Positions 22,625 through 29,999 of a stretch of 42,938 bases of DNA are shown one piece after another. The number at the start of each line of letters is the position of its first letter. The stretch's first letter is position 1. The stretch covers positions 1 through 42,938 of the forward strand of contig JAFXHU010000021.1 of assembly GCA_017533565.1 (NCBI GenBank), given 5' to 3'. The notes under the pieces were generated by a model. It made no database searches. It saw only the letters and a list, made by a program, of their open reading frames with translations, and was not told the DNA's origin. A program made the translations under genes and the position numbers. The stretch is from Clostridia bacterium. GTDB taxonomy: Bacteria > Bacillota > Clostridia > Oscillospirales > CAG-272.

Positions 22625-23893
22625 TCAATCCGAAAATACCTCGTCAACGCAGTATATGCTTTTGACGGGAGGCTCTCGGTGAAACCACGCGCCCTTTGTA
22701 AAATCGGGAAAGGCTACGGGTGCGCCGCCCCTTGCAATCGACTCCGTAGAAAGCGGACCTATCGCGAGCCAGGTTGCCGTGTCGTATGCGTCGATGGGAG
22801 TGTCGGTGCCTGCCTTCACCGCCTCGAAAAATGCGCGAAGCACGTGCCAATCTATTCCCTCTGCGTGCCCGCCATTATCTTCAATTCCTCCGTTTTTGTG
22901 AAGGGGATGGTCGTATTTTTCAAAAAATTCTTCCTTGTTATTCATAACGCCCTCCGCCATTCCTTCAAGGAAGAAGGTCGTGCTTCCGTTGCCCTCCTCA
23001 ATGCAGCCGCCGAGCGTGCCGCGTATCGAAAAGCTTCTTGAATAATACGGGCGCGGAAGCGTTGTGTCAAGAGTAAGCCGCACCGTTTCCCCGTTTGCAC
23101 AGGTAATTACCGAGGTAACGATATCCCCCTGCTTGAAGTCCTTTCCGTAAAGAGGATAATCCTCGGGAAGGTGGCGTGAAACAAAGCTGTTAAGCCCTCG
23201 GCTTTTCGATGCAAAGGAGGATATAGTCATCGCCCTGTTACCGCGGTTAATGCCAAGCGTCTTTGCAATCGGCCCGAATGCGTGGGTGGGGTAGTTTTCG
23301 CAATTGCGGTTTTGGTATTCGTACTGTCTGTAATGCGTTTCGTCCCATTCTTTTTTGACCGCGTTGCCGAAAAGCTCTACCTCGTTAAGATAATGGCTGT
23401 ACGAGCCGTCCGCGTGAATAAGCTCTCCGAAAAGACCTGCCCTCGCCATTTTGAGTGCGGCAAGCTCCGTTCTTCCGTAACAGCAGTTTTCAAGCATCAT
23501 AAGCGGCGCGCCAAATTCCTCGTAAGCGTCAACGAGCTTAAAGCACTCGTCGATATCGTGCACGCAACCGACCTCCACACCCGTATATTTACCCGCACGA
23601 AGCGAATCAAGCGAGATTTTTGCGTGTGAATACCAATCGGTCATAACGATAACGGCGTCAACCTCCTTGTCGTTTAATACGTCAAAATAATTTTGGGTAA
23701 ATTTCGGAAGCGGCTTGCCCGTGTCCTCGCAAAAGCCCTCCGCGCGCTCGAGCTTGCTTTGCACGAGGTCGCAAACCCATACGACGTCCACGTCGTCCAT
23801 TTTGTACGCAAGCTTCAGCATAAGAAAGCCACGCCTGCCGACTCCAATCCAGCCGAGTCGCACTCTTTCCCGTTTTTCTCTTTTAATAATCAT
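22625..23893 (-). CDS. Gfo/Idh/MocA oxidoreductase, GH109-like
   Basis: This 422-residue protein has an N-terminal Rossmann domain (RLGWIGVGRRGFLMLKLAY) that binds NAD(P). It also has the Gfo/Idh/MocA C-terminal domain. Several stretches resemble GH109 alpha-N-acetylgalactosaminidase-type enzymes, which use NAD for glycoside cleavage: MLENCCYGRTELAALKMA, GELIHADGSYSH, and NYPTHAFGPIAKTLGINRG with the His of the YPTH motif. I therefore favour an NAD-dependent glycosidase or sugar oxidoreductase; the substrate is not determined. It is cytoplasmic (no signal peptide). The AraC-type regulator gene is divergent, 99 nt away, and probably controls it. Confidence 0.85.
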   Translation of the reverse strand: MIIKREKRERVRLGWIGVGRRGFLMLKLAYKMDDVDVVWVCDLVQSKLERAEGFCEDTGKPLPKFTQNYFDVLNDKEVDAVIVMTDWYSHAKISLDSLRAGKYTGVEVGCVHDIDECFKLVDAYEEFGAPLMMLENCCYGRTELAALKMARAGLFGELIHADGSYSHYLNEVELFGNAVKKEWDETHYRQYEYQNRNCENYPTHAFGPIAKTLGINRGNRAMTISSFASKSRGLNSFVSRHLPEDYPLYGKDFKQGDIVTSVITCANGETVRLTLDTTLPRPYYSRSFSIRGTLGGCIEEGNGSTTFFLEGMAEGVMNNKEEFFEKYDHPLHKNGGIEDNGGHAEGIDWHVLRAFFEAVKAGTDTPIDAYDTATWLAIGPLSTESIARGGAPVAFPDFTKGAWFHREPPVKSIYCVDEVFSD

Positions 23894-23905
23894 AGAACAA
23901 CCCCC

Positions 23906-23934
23906 TTGACTAAAGGTATTTGGTATGCTAATAT
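23906..23934 (+). promoter_or_regulatory. Promoter of the AraC regulator gene and possible operator
   Basis: TTGACT (23906-23911) and TAATAT (23929-23934) are 17 nt apart. The intergenic region also holds TGGTAT near 23920 and its inverse ATACCA near 23960, plus GGTATT at 23915. These are candidate half-sites for the divergently encoded regulator; the operator is inference. Confidence 0.5.
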
Positions 23935-23992
23935 AATTTTAAACTATATAAATTCAAAATACCATACGTAAAAAAGGATTATTATTTAGAAA

Positions 23993-24886
23993 ATGAATAC
24001 GTTTTTCACCGACTCCATACGCCCTAAAAAGCGCTTTGAAATTCACGGAATATATACCTCAATCGACAAGGCATGCGACGCGGGCTTTGAATTTAGCGGC
24101 GAATCCCACCCGTTTTGGGAGCTTCTCTACGTAAAGGATGGCGTTGTGGAGGTCATAGAGGAGGAGAATACCTACGTGCTTTACGGCGGGACTATGATTT
24201 GTCACGCCCCGGGCGAGTTTCACAGAATAAAAAGCGTAAAGGGGGCGGGCGCGCGCATACACGTTCTTACAATCGACCACAGCGGAGTCCTTCCCGAAAA
24301 TATAAAAAACGGAGTATTTGCGCTTCCGCTTGAATTGAGGTCGGAGTACGAAAAATGCTTTGCAAAGCTTTATTATATGTGCTACGAAAAGGATAGGAAT
24401 AAAATCGGGAACAGCGACGCTTGCTCGTCAAACGCCGCCCCGCCATCTCGGGAGGCTGGTAATCCGAACAAAATCGGGCACGAGGGGCTTGCAAGGCTGA
24501 CGGTGTTTTTGCTCTCTCTTGCAAATATAAGCGCAAACGAGGAGATGCTTTCTACCTCGCGCGGCGCGGCTGAATACAGCCGTATCGTTTCGGTGATGCA
24601 GGACGGAGTGGATGACTGTCTTTCGCTCGAGCAAATTGCACAAATCCGCCACGTAAGCAAAAGCTACGTGACAAAGCTGTTTAAATCCTACGCGGGAGAG
24701 GGGCCGATGCAATATTACGCAAGAATAAGAATTGCGAGAATACAGTCGCTCTTGCTCGGAGGATACAGCCTTTCCGAAATAGCGGAGAAAATGGGCTTCT
24801 CCTCGCTCTCCTACCTCTCCGCCTTTTTTAAGGAGCGCTGTAAAATTTCCGCATCCGAATGGCTCGCCCGCGCAAAAGAAAAATAA
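23993..24886 (+). CDS. AraC-family transcriptional regulator
   Basis: This 297-residue regulator has an N-terminal cupin-like sugar-sensing domain (about residues 1-125, with HPFWELLYVKDG and CHAPGEFHRI). The C-terminal AraC DNA-binding domain has two helix-turn-helix units (about 195-295: LSLEQIAQIRHVSKSYVTKLFKS and LSEIAEKMGFSSLSYLSAFFKE). The intervening linker is unusually rich in Ser/Asn/Ala. The gene is divergent from the GH109-like oxidoreductase gene, the classic arrangement for a local activator responding to the substrate of that enzyme. It probably does not control the distant BMC operon. The start ATG has the sequence AAAAAGGATTATTATTTAGAAA upstream, giving a weak RBS. Confidence 0.92.
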   Translation: MNTFFTDSIRPKKRFEIHGIYTSIDKACDAGFEFSGESHPFWELLYVKDGVVEVIEEENTYVLYGGTMICHAPGEFHRIKSVKGAGARIHVLTIDHSGVLPENIKNGVFALPLELRSEYEKCFAKLYYMCYEKDRNKIGNSDACSSNAAPPSREAGNPNKIGHEGLARLTVFLLSLANISANEEMLSTSRGAAEYSRIVSVMQDGVDDCLSLEQIAQIRHVSKSYVTKLFKSYAGEGPMQYYARIRIARIQSLLLGGYSLSEIAEKMGFSSLSYLSAFFKERCKISASEWLARAKEK

Positions 24887-24916
24887 AAAACCGACCCGCT
24901 TCGGGTCGGTTTTTGT
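24887..24916. terminator. Bidirectional terminator between araC-type gene and guaA
   Basis: ACCGACCCG (24890-24898) pairs with CGGGTCGGT (24902-24910) around CTT, with an A-tract before and TTTTTG after. It serves two convergent genes and closely resembles the terminator at 22556-22586. Confidence 0.9.
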
Positions 24917-24943
24917 TATGAAATCCAAGCTGCGATGGGGAAA

Positions 24944-25945
24944 TTATTCCCACTCAATGGTGCCTGTGGGCTTGGGGGTGAGGTCGTAGAGCACGCGGTT
25001 GATGCCCTCAACCTCGGAGGTGATGCGCGCGGTGATTTTGTGAAGGACGGCGTAGGGAATTTCCTCGACCGTTGCGCTCATTGCATCGGTGGTGTTTACG
25101 GCGCGAATGATTGCGGGCCAGCCCTCGTATCTGGAGTCGTCCTTTACACCGACGCTCTTGATGTCGGGGATAACCACGAAATACTGCCATACCTTTTCGT
25201 TAAGTCCCGCGATGTCAAACTCCTCGCGAAGGATTGCATCCGCCTCGCGAAGTGCGTTAAGACGGTCGCGCGTAATTGCACCAAGGCATCTTACGCCAAG
25301 TCCGGGACCGGGGAACGGCTGACGGTAAACCATCGCGTGGGGAAGTCCGAGCGCCTCTCCGACAACTCTTACCTCGTCCTTGAAAAGGAGCTTTATTGGC
25401 TCGACAAGCTCAAACTTGAGGTCCTCGGGAAGCCCACCGACGTTGTGGTGGGATTTGACCGCCTTTTTACCCTCTGCCGCCTTTACACTCTCAAGAATGT
25501 CGGGGTAGATTGTACCCTGTGCGAGAAATTCAATGCCCTCGAGCTTTCTTGCTTCCTCTGCAAAAATTTCGATAAATTCCTTTCCGATTATCTTTCTCTT
25601 TGATTCGGGGTCGGAAACTCCCGCCAAAAGATTCAGATAACGGTCGGTTGCATCAATGTAAATGAGATTTGCGTCAAGCGTCCTTCCAAAGATGTCGATA
25701 ACCTGCTCCGACTCTCCCTTTCTGATAAGACCGTGGTTTACGTGCACGCAAACGAGCTGCTTGCCGATTGCCTTGATAAGAAGGGCGGCTACAACGGAGG
25801 AGTCAACTCCGCCCGAAAGCGCAAGCAAAACCTTCTTGCCTCCAACCTGCTGTCTTACCCTTTCGACCTGCTCGTCGATAAACGCCTTTGCAAGCTCGGG
25901 AGTGTTAATTCTTTTCATATCCTCGGGTCTTTTGTTTTCGCACAT
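24944..25945 (-). CDS. guaA: GMP synthase ATP-pyrophosphatase subunit, lacking the glutaminase domain
   Basis: This enzyme aminates XMP to GMP using ATP and ammonia. The PP-loop LALSGGVDSSVVAALL, the HVNHGLIRKGE region, RQPFPGPGLGVRCLG and the C-terminal dimerisation end LTPKPTGTIEWE are all present. The protein is 333 residues, whereas bacterial GuaA is normally about 510-525 with an N-terminal class-I glutaminase. That domain is absent, and no separate glutaminase gene is visible nearby. It would need a stand-alone partner as in archaea, or free ammonia. The start at 25945 follows GGAGG at 8 nt; the SD lies within the upstream in-frame ATG at 25960. A consensus promoter is at 25978-26006. 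Confidence 0.95.
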   Translation of the reverse strand: MCENKRPEDMKRINTPELAKAFIDEQVERVRQQVGGKKVLLALSGGVDSSVVAALLIKAIGKQLVCVHVNHGLIRKGESEQVIDIFGRTLDANLIYIDATDRYLNLLAGVSDPESKRKIIGKEFIEIFAEEARKLEGIEFLAQGTIYPDILESVKAAEGKKAVKSHHNVGGLPEDLKFELVEPIKLLFKDEVRVVGEALGLPHAMVYRQPFPGPGLGVRCLGAITRDRLNALREADAILREEFDIAGLNEKVWQYFVVIPDIKSVGVKDDSRYEGWPAIIRAVNTTDAMSATVEEIPYAVLHKITARITSEVEGINRVLYDLTPKPTGTIEWE

Positions 25946-25977
25946 AGTAAGAGCCTCCATAAAATATTTACAAATAA

Positions 25978-26006
25978 ATTATACACCAATTCAGGGCGTT
26001 TTACAA
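25978..26006 (-). promoter_or_regulatory. Promoter of guaA
   Basis: On the minus strand TTGTAA (26006-26001) and TATAAT (25983-25978) are 17 nt apart, with TG one base before the -10. No purine riboswitch is seen in the short leader. Confidence 0.75.
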
Positions 26007-26076
26007 GATATATTTTTCACAAAATTAGAGCGTAATGAATATTTTGAATATAGAAAAAATAAATAAGGAGTTGCTT

Positions 26077-26634
26077 ATGCTCGTGATAAAGCAGTACAAC
26101 CGTCAGCGGGCGGTTGAATATGCCAAAAGGTATGCCTTTTCACAAAATCCCGTGTTTGGAAATTTTCGGGGAATAGGCGGAAACTGTACCAATTTCGTGT
26201 CGCAATCGATTTACGCGGGAAGCTGTGTGATGAATTACACGAAAACCTACGGCTGGTATTACGTTTCGCTCGATGACAGAGCGCCCGCCTGGACGGGTGT
26301 GGATTACTTTTACAATTTTATGACCACGAATACGGGTGTCGGGCCGTTTGGGCGTGCGGTTTCGCTCGATATGGCGGAGGTCGGTGACGTTATACAGCTT
26401 GCAAAAAACGACGGCGGGTATTACCACACCCTGCTTATAGTCGGATTTGAGGGGGAGGACCCACTCGTTGCCGCGCAAACCGACGACGCCTACGCAAGAC
26501 CGCTTTCAACCTATACCTACGACTATTCCCGAAATATAAAAATCGACGGCGTAAGGCTGGAGGTAGAGGACGTTACCGACTGCTTTGACAGTGTGTATAA
26601 CGGAATTGCGATAATACCCACAGGGGCGCGATAG
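26077..26634 (+). CDS. Amidase_6-domain protein without signal peptide
   Basis: This 185-residue protein is essentially a single putative amidase domain (amidase_6, NlpC/P60-like fold). The start MLVIKQYNRQRAVEYAKRYAF is typical of the family. GGNCTNFVSQSIYAG carries the presumed catalytic Cys, and the DGGYYHTLLIVG segment carries the His. Most homologues I know are secreted sporulation or cell-wall proteins with signal peptides. Here AAGGAG directly precedes ATG 26077 and gives a protein starting at the domain, so it may be cytosolic or released by lysis. Substrate unknown. It is divergent from guaA and stands alone. Confidence 0.85.
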   Translation: MLVIKQYNRQRAVEYAKRYAFSQNPVFGNFRGIGGNCTNFVSQSIYAGSCVMNYTKTYGWYYVSLDDRAPAWTGVDYFYNFMTTNTGVGPFGRAVSLDMAEVGDVIQLAKNDGGYYHTLLIVGFEGEDPLVAAQTDDAYARPLSTYTYDYSRNIKIDGVRLEVEDVTDCFDSVYNGIAIIPTGAR

Positions 26635-26644
26635 GACGCCACCC

Positions 26645-26654
26645 GTGTTAAATT
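26645..26654 (+). repeat. Dispersed intergenic motif CCCGTGTTAAATT
   Basis: The 10-mer GTGTTAAATT lies 11 nt after the amidase_6 gene stop codon, matching the copies at 7731 and 16241. The rest of the gap to the next promoter (26655-26776) shows no gene. Confidence 0.5.
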
Positions 26655-26776
26655 AAATTCCGACTTGCCGCCGCTTTGCGCTAAATTTAAGTAAACAATA
26701 GTTGTCATTTTCTCTACGCCTGCGCGTCGCGCGGGCGTTTTCCTTTTTTCAAATTATAATATATAACCTTAAGGGG

Positions 26777-26805
26777 TTGATTTGTCGCGCCCGCTGTGCT
26801 ATAAT
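26777..26805 (+). promoter_or_regulatory. Promoter of the secreted endonuclease gene
   Basis: TTGATT (26777-26782) and TATAAT (26800-26805) are 17 nt apart with an extended -10 (TGTGC). Confidence 0.82.
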
Positions 26806-26846
26806 TAAAATGTCAAAAAGTGCGAAAAAACGCAAAGGAGAGAAAA

Positions 26847-28394
26847 ATGAAAAACCTGAAGCTGCGCGCCGTTGCGCTTTTAATGCTGATTTCGCTTTTG
26901 GTTTCGCTCGCCGTTGTTCCAAGCTCGGCGGCGGGTCAGCCCTCTAAATATTCATCTACCTCAAACTCGGGCGAAAGGGACGTTGTTTGTACAACGCTGG
27001 CCGGTACAACCGCGGCGGGGTATTATACGGGAAGCTATGCATACGATACGCTCTCTCAAATGTCAAAGGATACGGTTTTTCAATCGCTTCGTACTCTTAT
27101 GACAAGCACGCATAAAAAGGTAACCTCGTACGACAATTGCCGCGATTATGCCACTAAAACCGACTGTGAGAACGAGAACGGTAAAATCATAATGCTCTAT
27201 TCCTCCTACGAAGCAACCTATTCGGAGTACAACGGCGGTAACGGCTGGAACAGGGAGCACGTTTGGCCAAAATCTCTTGGCGGCGATAACACGTCGGGAG
27301 GCGGTGCTGACCTTCACCATATTCGACCCGACGAAAACAAAACAAATTCTAACCGTGGAAATAAAAAATTCGGCAACGTTTCGGGCGGTTCAACCAGCAC
27401 GGGAAACCTCTCCGGTGCTGTTGGCGGAACCTATTCCGGAAGCTTCTTTGAGCCTAACGACAATGCGAAGGGTGACGTTGCAAGAATAGTTCTTTATATG
27501 TGGGTAAGATGGGGCTCTTCTTGGGGCTGCGACAGCGTTACGGAGGTTTTTCAAAGCGTTGACGTGCTTCTCGAGTGGTGCGCGCTTGACCCGGTTGATA
27601 CCTGGGAAATGGGACGTAACGAGGTCGTTTACGCAATCCAGGGTAACCGTAACGTTTTTATCGACTACCCCGAATACGCGTGGCTTGTTTTCGGTGAGTC
27701 TGTTCCTGCCGATATGCAAACCCCGTCGGGCAAGGCTGCAAGCGGTAGCGTTGGCGGCGGTGACGTTGGCGGCGGTGACGTCGGTGGCGGAGATACCGTA
27801 TGCCAGCACAAGAACACCGTGATAAAGAATGCACAGGCTGCGACCTGCGGCAAAAACGGCTACACGGGTGACACCTACTGTAACGATTGCAAAACAACCG
27901 TACAAAAGGGCACGGCAATTTCCGCAACGGGAAATCACGTCTTTGGCGAATGGCAGCCCGACACCAACGGCTACGAAAAGCGAAGCTGTACGGTTTGCGG
28001 CTATTCACAAAGCCGTTACCCGGGAGCGGTCGAGGACTGTAAGCACACGAAGGGCTTTTATACGGCAAACTACGTTGCGCCCACCTGTACTGAGGACGGA
28101 TATTCGGGTGACGATTACTGTAGCGAATGTCACGAAATTATGGTGTCGGGCGTGATTCTTCAAGCCGAGGGGCACGTCTTTGGCGAAGCCGAGGTAATAG
28201 TAAGCGCAACCGCGGAAAAGTCGGGACTTGAGCGCAGGGTATGCACCCTCTGCGGCGAGGAGTCGGTAAGCACGGTTCCCATAGCCTCAAACGGCAGCAC
28301 GGAAAATACGGTAGTGACGGTTGTCTGCGGGGGCGGCGGTGTAATTACGGTCGGTGCAATTCTTTTCTTCCTTCTAAGGAAAAGACTTTTTTAA
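26847..28394 (+). CDS. Secreted endonuclease I (EndA/NucM family) with Cys-rich repeats and C-terminal anchor
   Basis: This 515-residue protein carries a signal peptide (MKNLKLRAVALLMLISLLVS..., cleavage likely after SSA). The nuclease domain of about 220 residues contains the His-Me finger motif NREHVWPKSLGG and GADLHHIRPDENKTNSNRGN of endonuclease I. A Gly/Val/Asp linker of repeated GGGDV units then leads to three Cys-rich modules (CxxC pairs such as YCNDC, CTVCG, YCSEC, CTLCG) common in surface proteins of gut Clostridia. The end, VVCGGGGVITVGAILFFLLRKRLF, is a Cys-Gly plus transmembrane helix plus basic tail, a likely membrane anchor. It probably degrades extracellular DNA for nutrients. 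The start follows AAAGGAG. Confidence 0.92.
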   Translation: MKNLKLRAVALLMLISLLVSLAVVPSSAAGQPSKYSSTSNSGERDVVCTTLAGTTAAGYYTGSYAYDTLSQMSKDTVFQSLRTLMTSTHKKVTSYDNCRDYATKTDCENENGKIIMLYSSYEATYSEYNGGNGWNREHVWPKSLGGDNTSGGGADLHHIRPDENKTNSNRGNKKFGNVSGGSTSTGNLSGAVGGTYSGSFFEPNDNAKGDVARIVLYMWVRWGSSWGCDSVTEVFQSVDVLLEWCALDPVDTWEMGRNEVVYAIQGNRNVFIDYPEYAWLVFGESVPADMQTPSGKAASGSVGGGDVGGGDVGGGDTVCQHKNTVIKNAQAATCGKNGYTGDTYCNDCKTTVQKGTAISATGNHVFGEWQPDTNGYEKRSCTVCGYSQSRYPGAVEDCKHTKGFYTANYVAPTCTEDGYSGDDYCSECHEIMVSGVILQAEGHVFGEAEVIVSATAEKSGLERRVCTLCGEESVSTVPIASNGSTENTVVTVVCGGGGVITVGAILFFLLRKRLF

Positions 28395-28445
28395 CAGCCC
28401 GCATATAGTAAAAATTTAAACGATTGTTGTCAAAACGGAGTAAAA

Positions 28446-28553
28446 ATGGAAAACGAGAATAAAACCGTTACCCTTCCTTCGGACGGGGAGCTTTTGAAAA
28501 TAGCGGAGGACGTGATTGAAAAATACAAAGGTCCTCTCGGGGAGCTTGCATAA
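28446..28553 (+). CDS. Small 35-residue ORF, candidate antitoxin for the Doc-like toxin
   Basis: The ORF runs from ATG 28446 to TAA 28551-28553, with CGGAG upstream, and its stop overlaps the toxin start as TAATG. The peptide is acidic (MENENKTVTLPSDGELLKIA..., pI low) and ends in KYKGPLGELA, with a predicted helix in the middle. The position and coupling are those of an antitoxin, but at 35 residues it lacks room for the N-terminal DNA-binding domain of Phd. It may be only the toxin-neutralising helix, or simply a leader that couples translation. It does not match a family I recognise. Confidence 0.6.
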   Translation: MENENKTVTLPSDGELLKIAEDVIEKYKGPLGELA

Positions 28554-28924
28554 TGATAAGTGTTAATACCGCGATAGCTATTCACGAAAAAATCGCCGAA
28601 AAAACGGGCGGCGATGTGGGAGTAAGAGATATGGGGCTTCTTGAAGGCGCACTTGCATCTCCCTTTATGACCTTCGGCGGCTGCGAGCTTTATCCCACGC
28701 CGGTTGAAAAGGCGGTGCATCTCGGCTTTTCGGTAATCTCAAGCCACCCCTTCGTTGACGGAAACAAGCGCGTAGGCGTGGTTTTGATGCTCACCCTGCT
28801 TGCCGCATACGGCTTTGGTATGCCGCTTTCGGACGGGGACGTGTATCACATAGGAATGTCGGTTGCCGCGGGCGAAATGCGCGAGCAGGAGCTGCTTTCC
28901 TACCTCTTATCACGAATTAAATAG
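28553..28924 (+). CDS. doc: Doc/Fic-family toxin (death-on-curing type)
   Basis: This 123-residue protein belongs to the Fic/Doc fold. The active-site motif HPFVDGNKR lies at residues 65-73 with His65, Asp69, Asn71, Lys72 and Arg73. Lys in place of the second Gly of Fic is the Doc hallmark, and Doc phosphorylates EF-Tu to stop translation. The N-terminal helices (VNTAIAIHEKIAEKTGGDVGVRDMGLLEGAL) and the conserved PFMTFGG also match Doc proteins. It is coupled by a TAATG overlap to a 35-codon ORF and is followed by a terminator. A toxin-antitoxin role is likely but the antitoxin is atypical; it could also be a domesticated regulator. Confidence 0.92.
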   Translation: MISVNTAIAIHEKIAEKTGGDVGVRDMGLLEGALASPFMTFGGCELYPTPVEKAVHLGFSVISSHPFVDGNKRVGVVLMLTLLAAYGFGMPLSDGDVYHIGMSVAAGEMREQELLSYLLSRIK

Positions 28925-28941
28925 ACAAACGGCCATATAAA

Positions 28942-28988
28942 GAAAGAGAGAACAAATCGGTTTTTGCCGAAGCGTCCTCTCTTTTTTC
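28942..28988. terminator. Bidirectional terminator between doc and dnaI
   Basis: AAAGAGAG near 28943 pairs with CTCTCTTT near 28977-28985, with an inner hairpin TCGG/CCGA (28957-28970). T-run at the plus-strand end and A-rich start suit both convergent units. Confidence 0.75.
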
Positions 28989-29010
28989 GTTAAATTTTAA
29001 AATTGGTAAA

Positions 29011-29958
29011 TTACATACCGACTCTGTGGTCCTTTCCCGTGAAGAAAAGAACCTTGTAATCCGAGCCGATAATGCGGGATATAATTCTTCCGTCGTATTT
29101 CGCCCTCAAATCCGCCGCGGAAAGGTTGGTGGAAATAATGGTGGAAAGACCCTTGTTGCACCTCGTGTTAATGATATTGTAGAGGGTTGCAATAGAGAAT
29201 TGATTTACAAACTCCGTGCCGAGGTCGTCGATTATGAGAAGATCGCATTCAAGGTATTTGTCACCCTCTATCTCCCTTTGACCGTAGCCCGAATGAAATC
29301 TGTCGTTTTCAAATGCGGTGATTACGTTTTGAATGCTGTCGTAATGGACGTCGTAGCCCTGGTGAATGACCTCTCTTGCGATTGCGGTTGAAATGTGCGT
29401 TTTTCCCGTGCCCGTCGAGCCGATCAAAAGAAGATTATCTCTGTGCGCGGCAAAATTCTTCGCAAACGCCTTTGCCGTATCGAGGTTCTTTATCATTCTT
29501 TGATACCCCTGCTCGTCGTCGCGATACCATTCAAGGTCGAAGTTTTCAAACGACTGCTTTTCTATGAGACTGCCGATGCCCGAGGAGCGAATATTCTTCG
29601 TGATAAGCAATTCCTTAAGGCATTTGCACATTTTCGTTCCGACAAAGCCCGTGTCGGAGCAGTCCTTGCAAACGTAATGCACGTCGGTGTAATCGGCGGG
29701 GTAGCCAAGACCGACGAGGATTTTTCTGCGCTTTGCCATAAGCTCCTCGTTTCTTGCACGAAGGGGAGCAATATCTCCGCCCGAGCAGGCAAGCTTAAAA
29801 AGCGCAAGCCCCGTGCCCGTCAGCTCGTCGTCGATTTCCTTTATTTCGCTATACAAAAAGCGAAGCTCGTCGTTTCTTGCCTCGGCGGTAGCCTCCGCAT
29901 TTGCGCGTCTTGCCTCAATTTCCTCTCTTGCGAGTCTGTAATTTTCTATTGAATACAT
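29011..29958 (-). CDS. dnaI: DnaI/DnaC-like helicase loader ATPase
   Basis: This 315-residue AAA+ protein loads the replicative helicase. The N-terminal half is a coiled helical region (about 1-85) followed by a zinc-binding motif, CKDCSDTGFVGTKMCKC. The AAA+ domain has Walker A GSTGTGKTH, Walker B LLIIDDLGTE and sensor motif ISTNLS. This layout matches DnaC/DnaI proteins of Firmicutes. Start 29958 (MYSIENYRLA) has GGAG at 7 nt; the ATG at 29970 lacks an SD, and the GGAG lies just inside it. It is 41 nt downstream of dnaD, its usual primosome partner, and ends the operon. Confidence 0.93.
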   Translation of the reverse strand: MYSIENYRLAREEIEARRANAEATAEARNDELRFLYSEIKEIDDELTGTGLALFKLACSGGDIAPLRARNEELMAKRRKILVGLGYPADYTDVHYVCKDCSDTGFVGTKMCKCLKELLITKNIRSSGIGSLIEKQSFENFDLEWYRDDEQGYQRMIKNLDTAKAFAKNFAAHRDNLLLIGSTGTGKTHISTAIAREVIHQGYDVHYDSIQNVITAFENDRFHSGYGQREIEGDKYLECDLLIIDDLGTEFVNQFSIATLYNIINTRCNKGLSTIISTNLSAADLRAKYDGRIISRIIGSDYKVLFFTGKDHRVGM

Positions 29959-29999
29959 ACAATTCTCCATTCTGCCGCCCGTATTTGGCGAGCAAGCCT

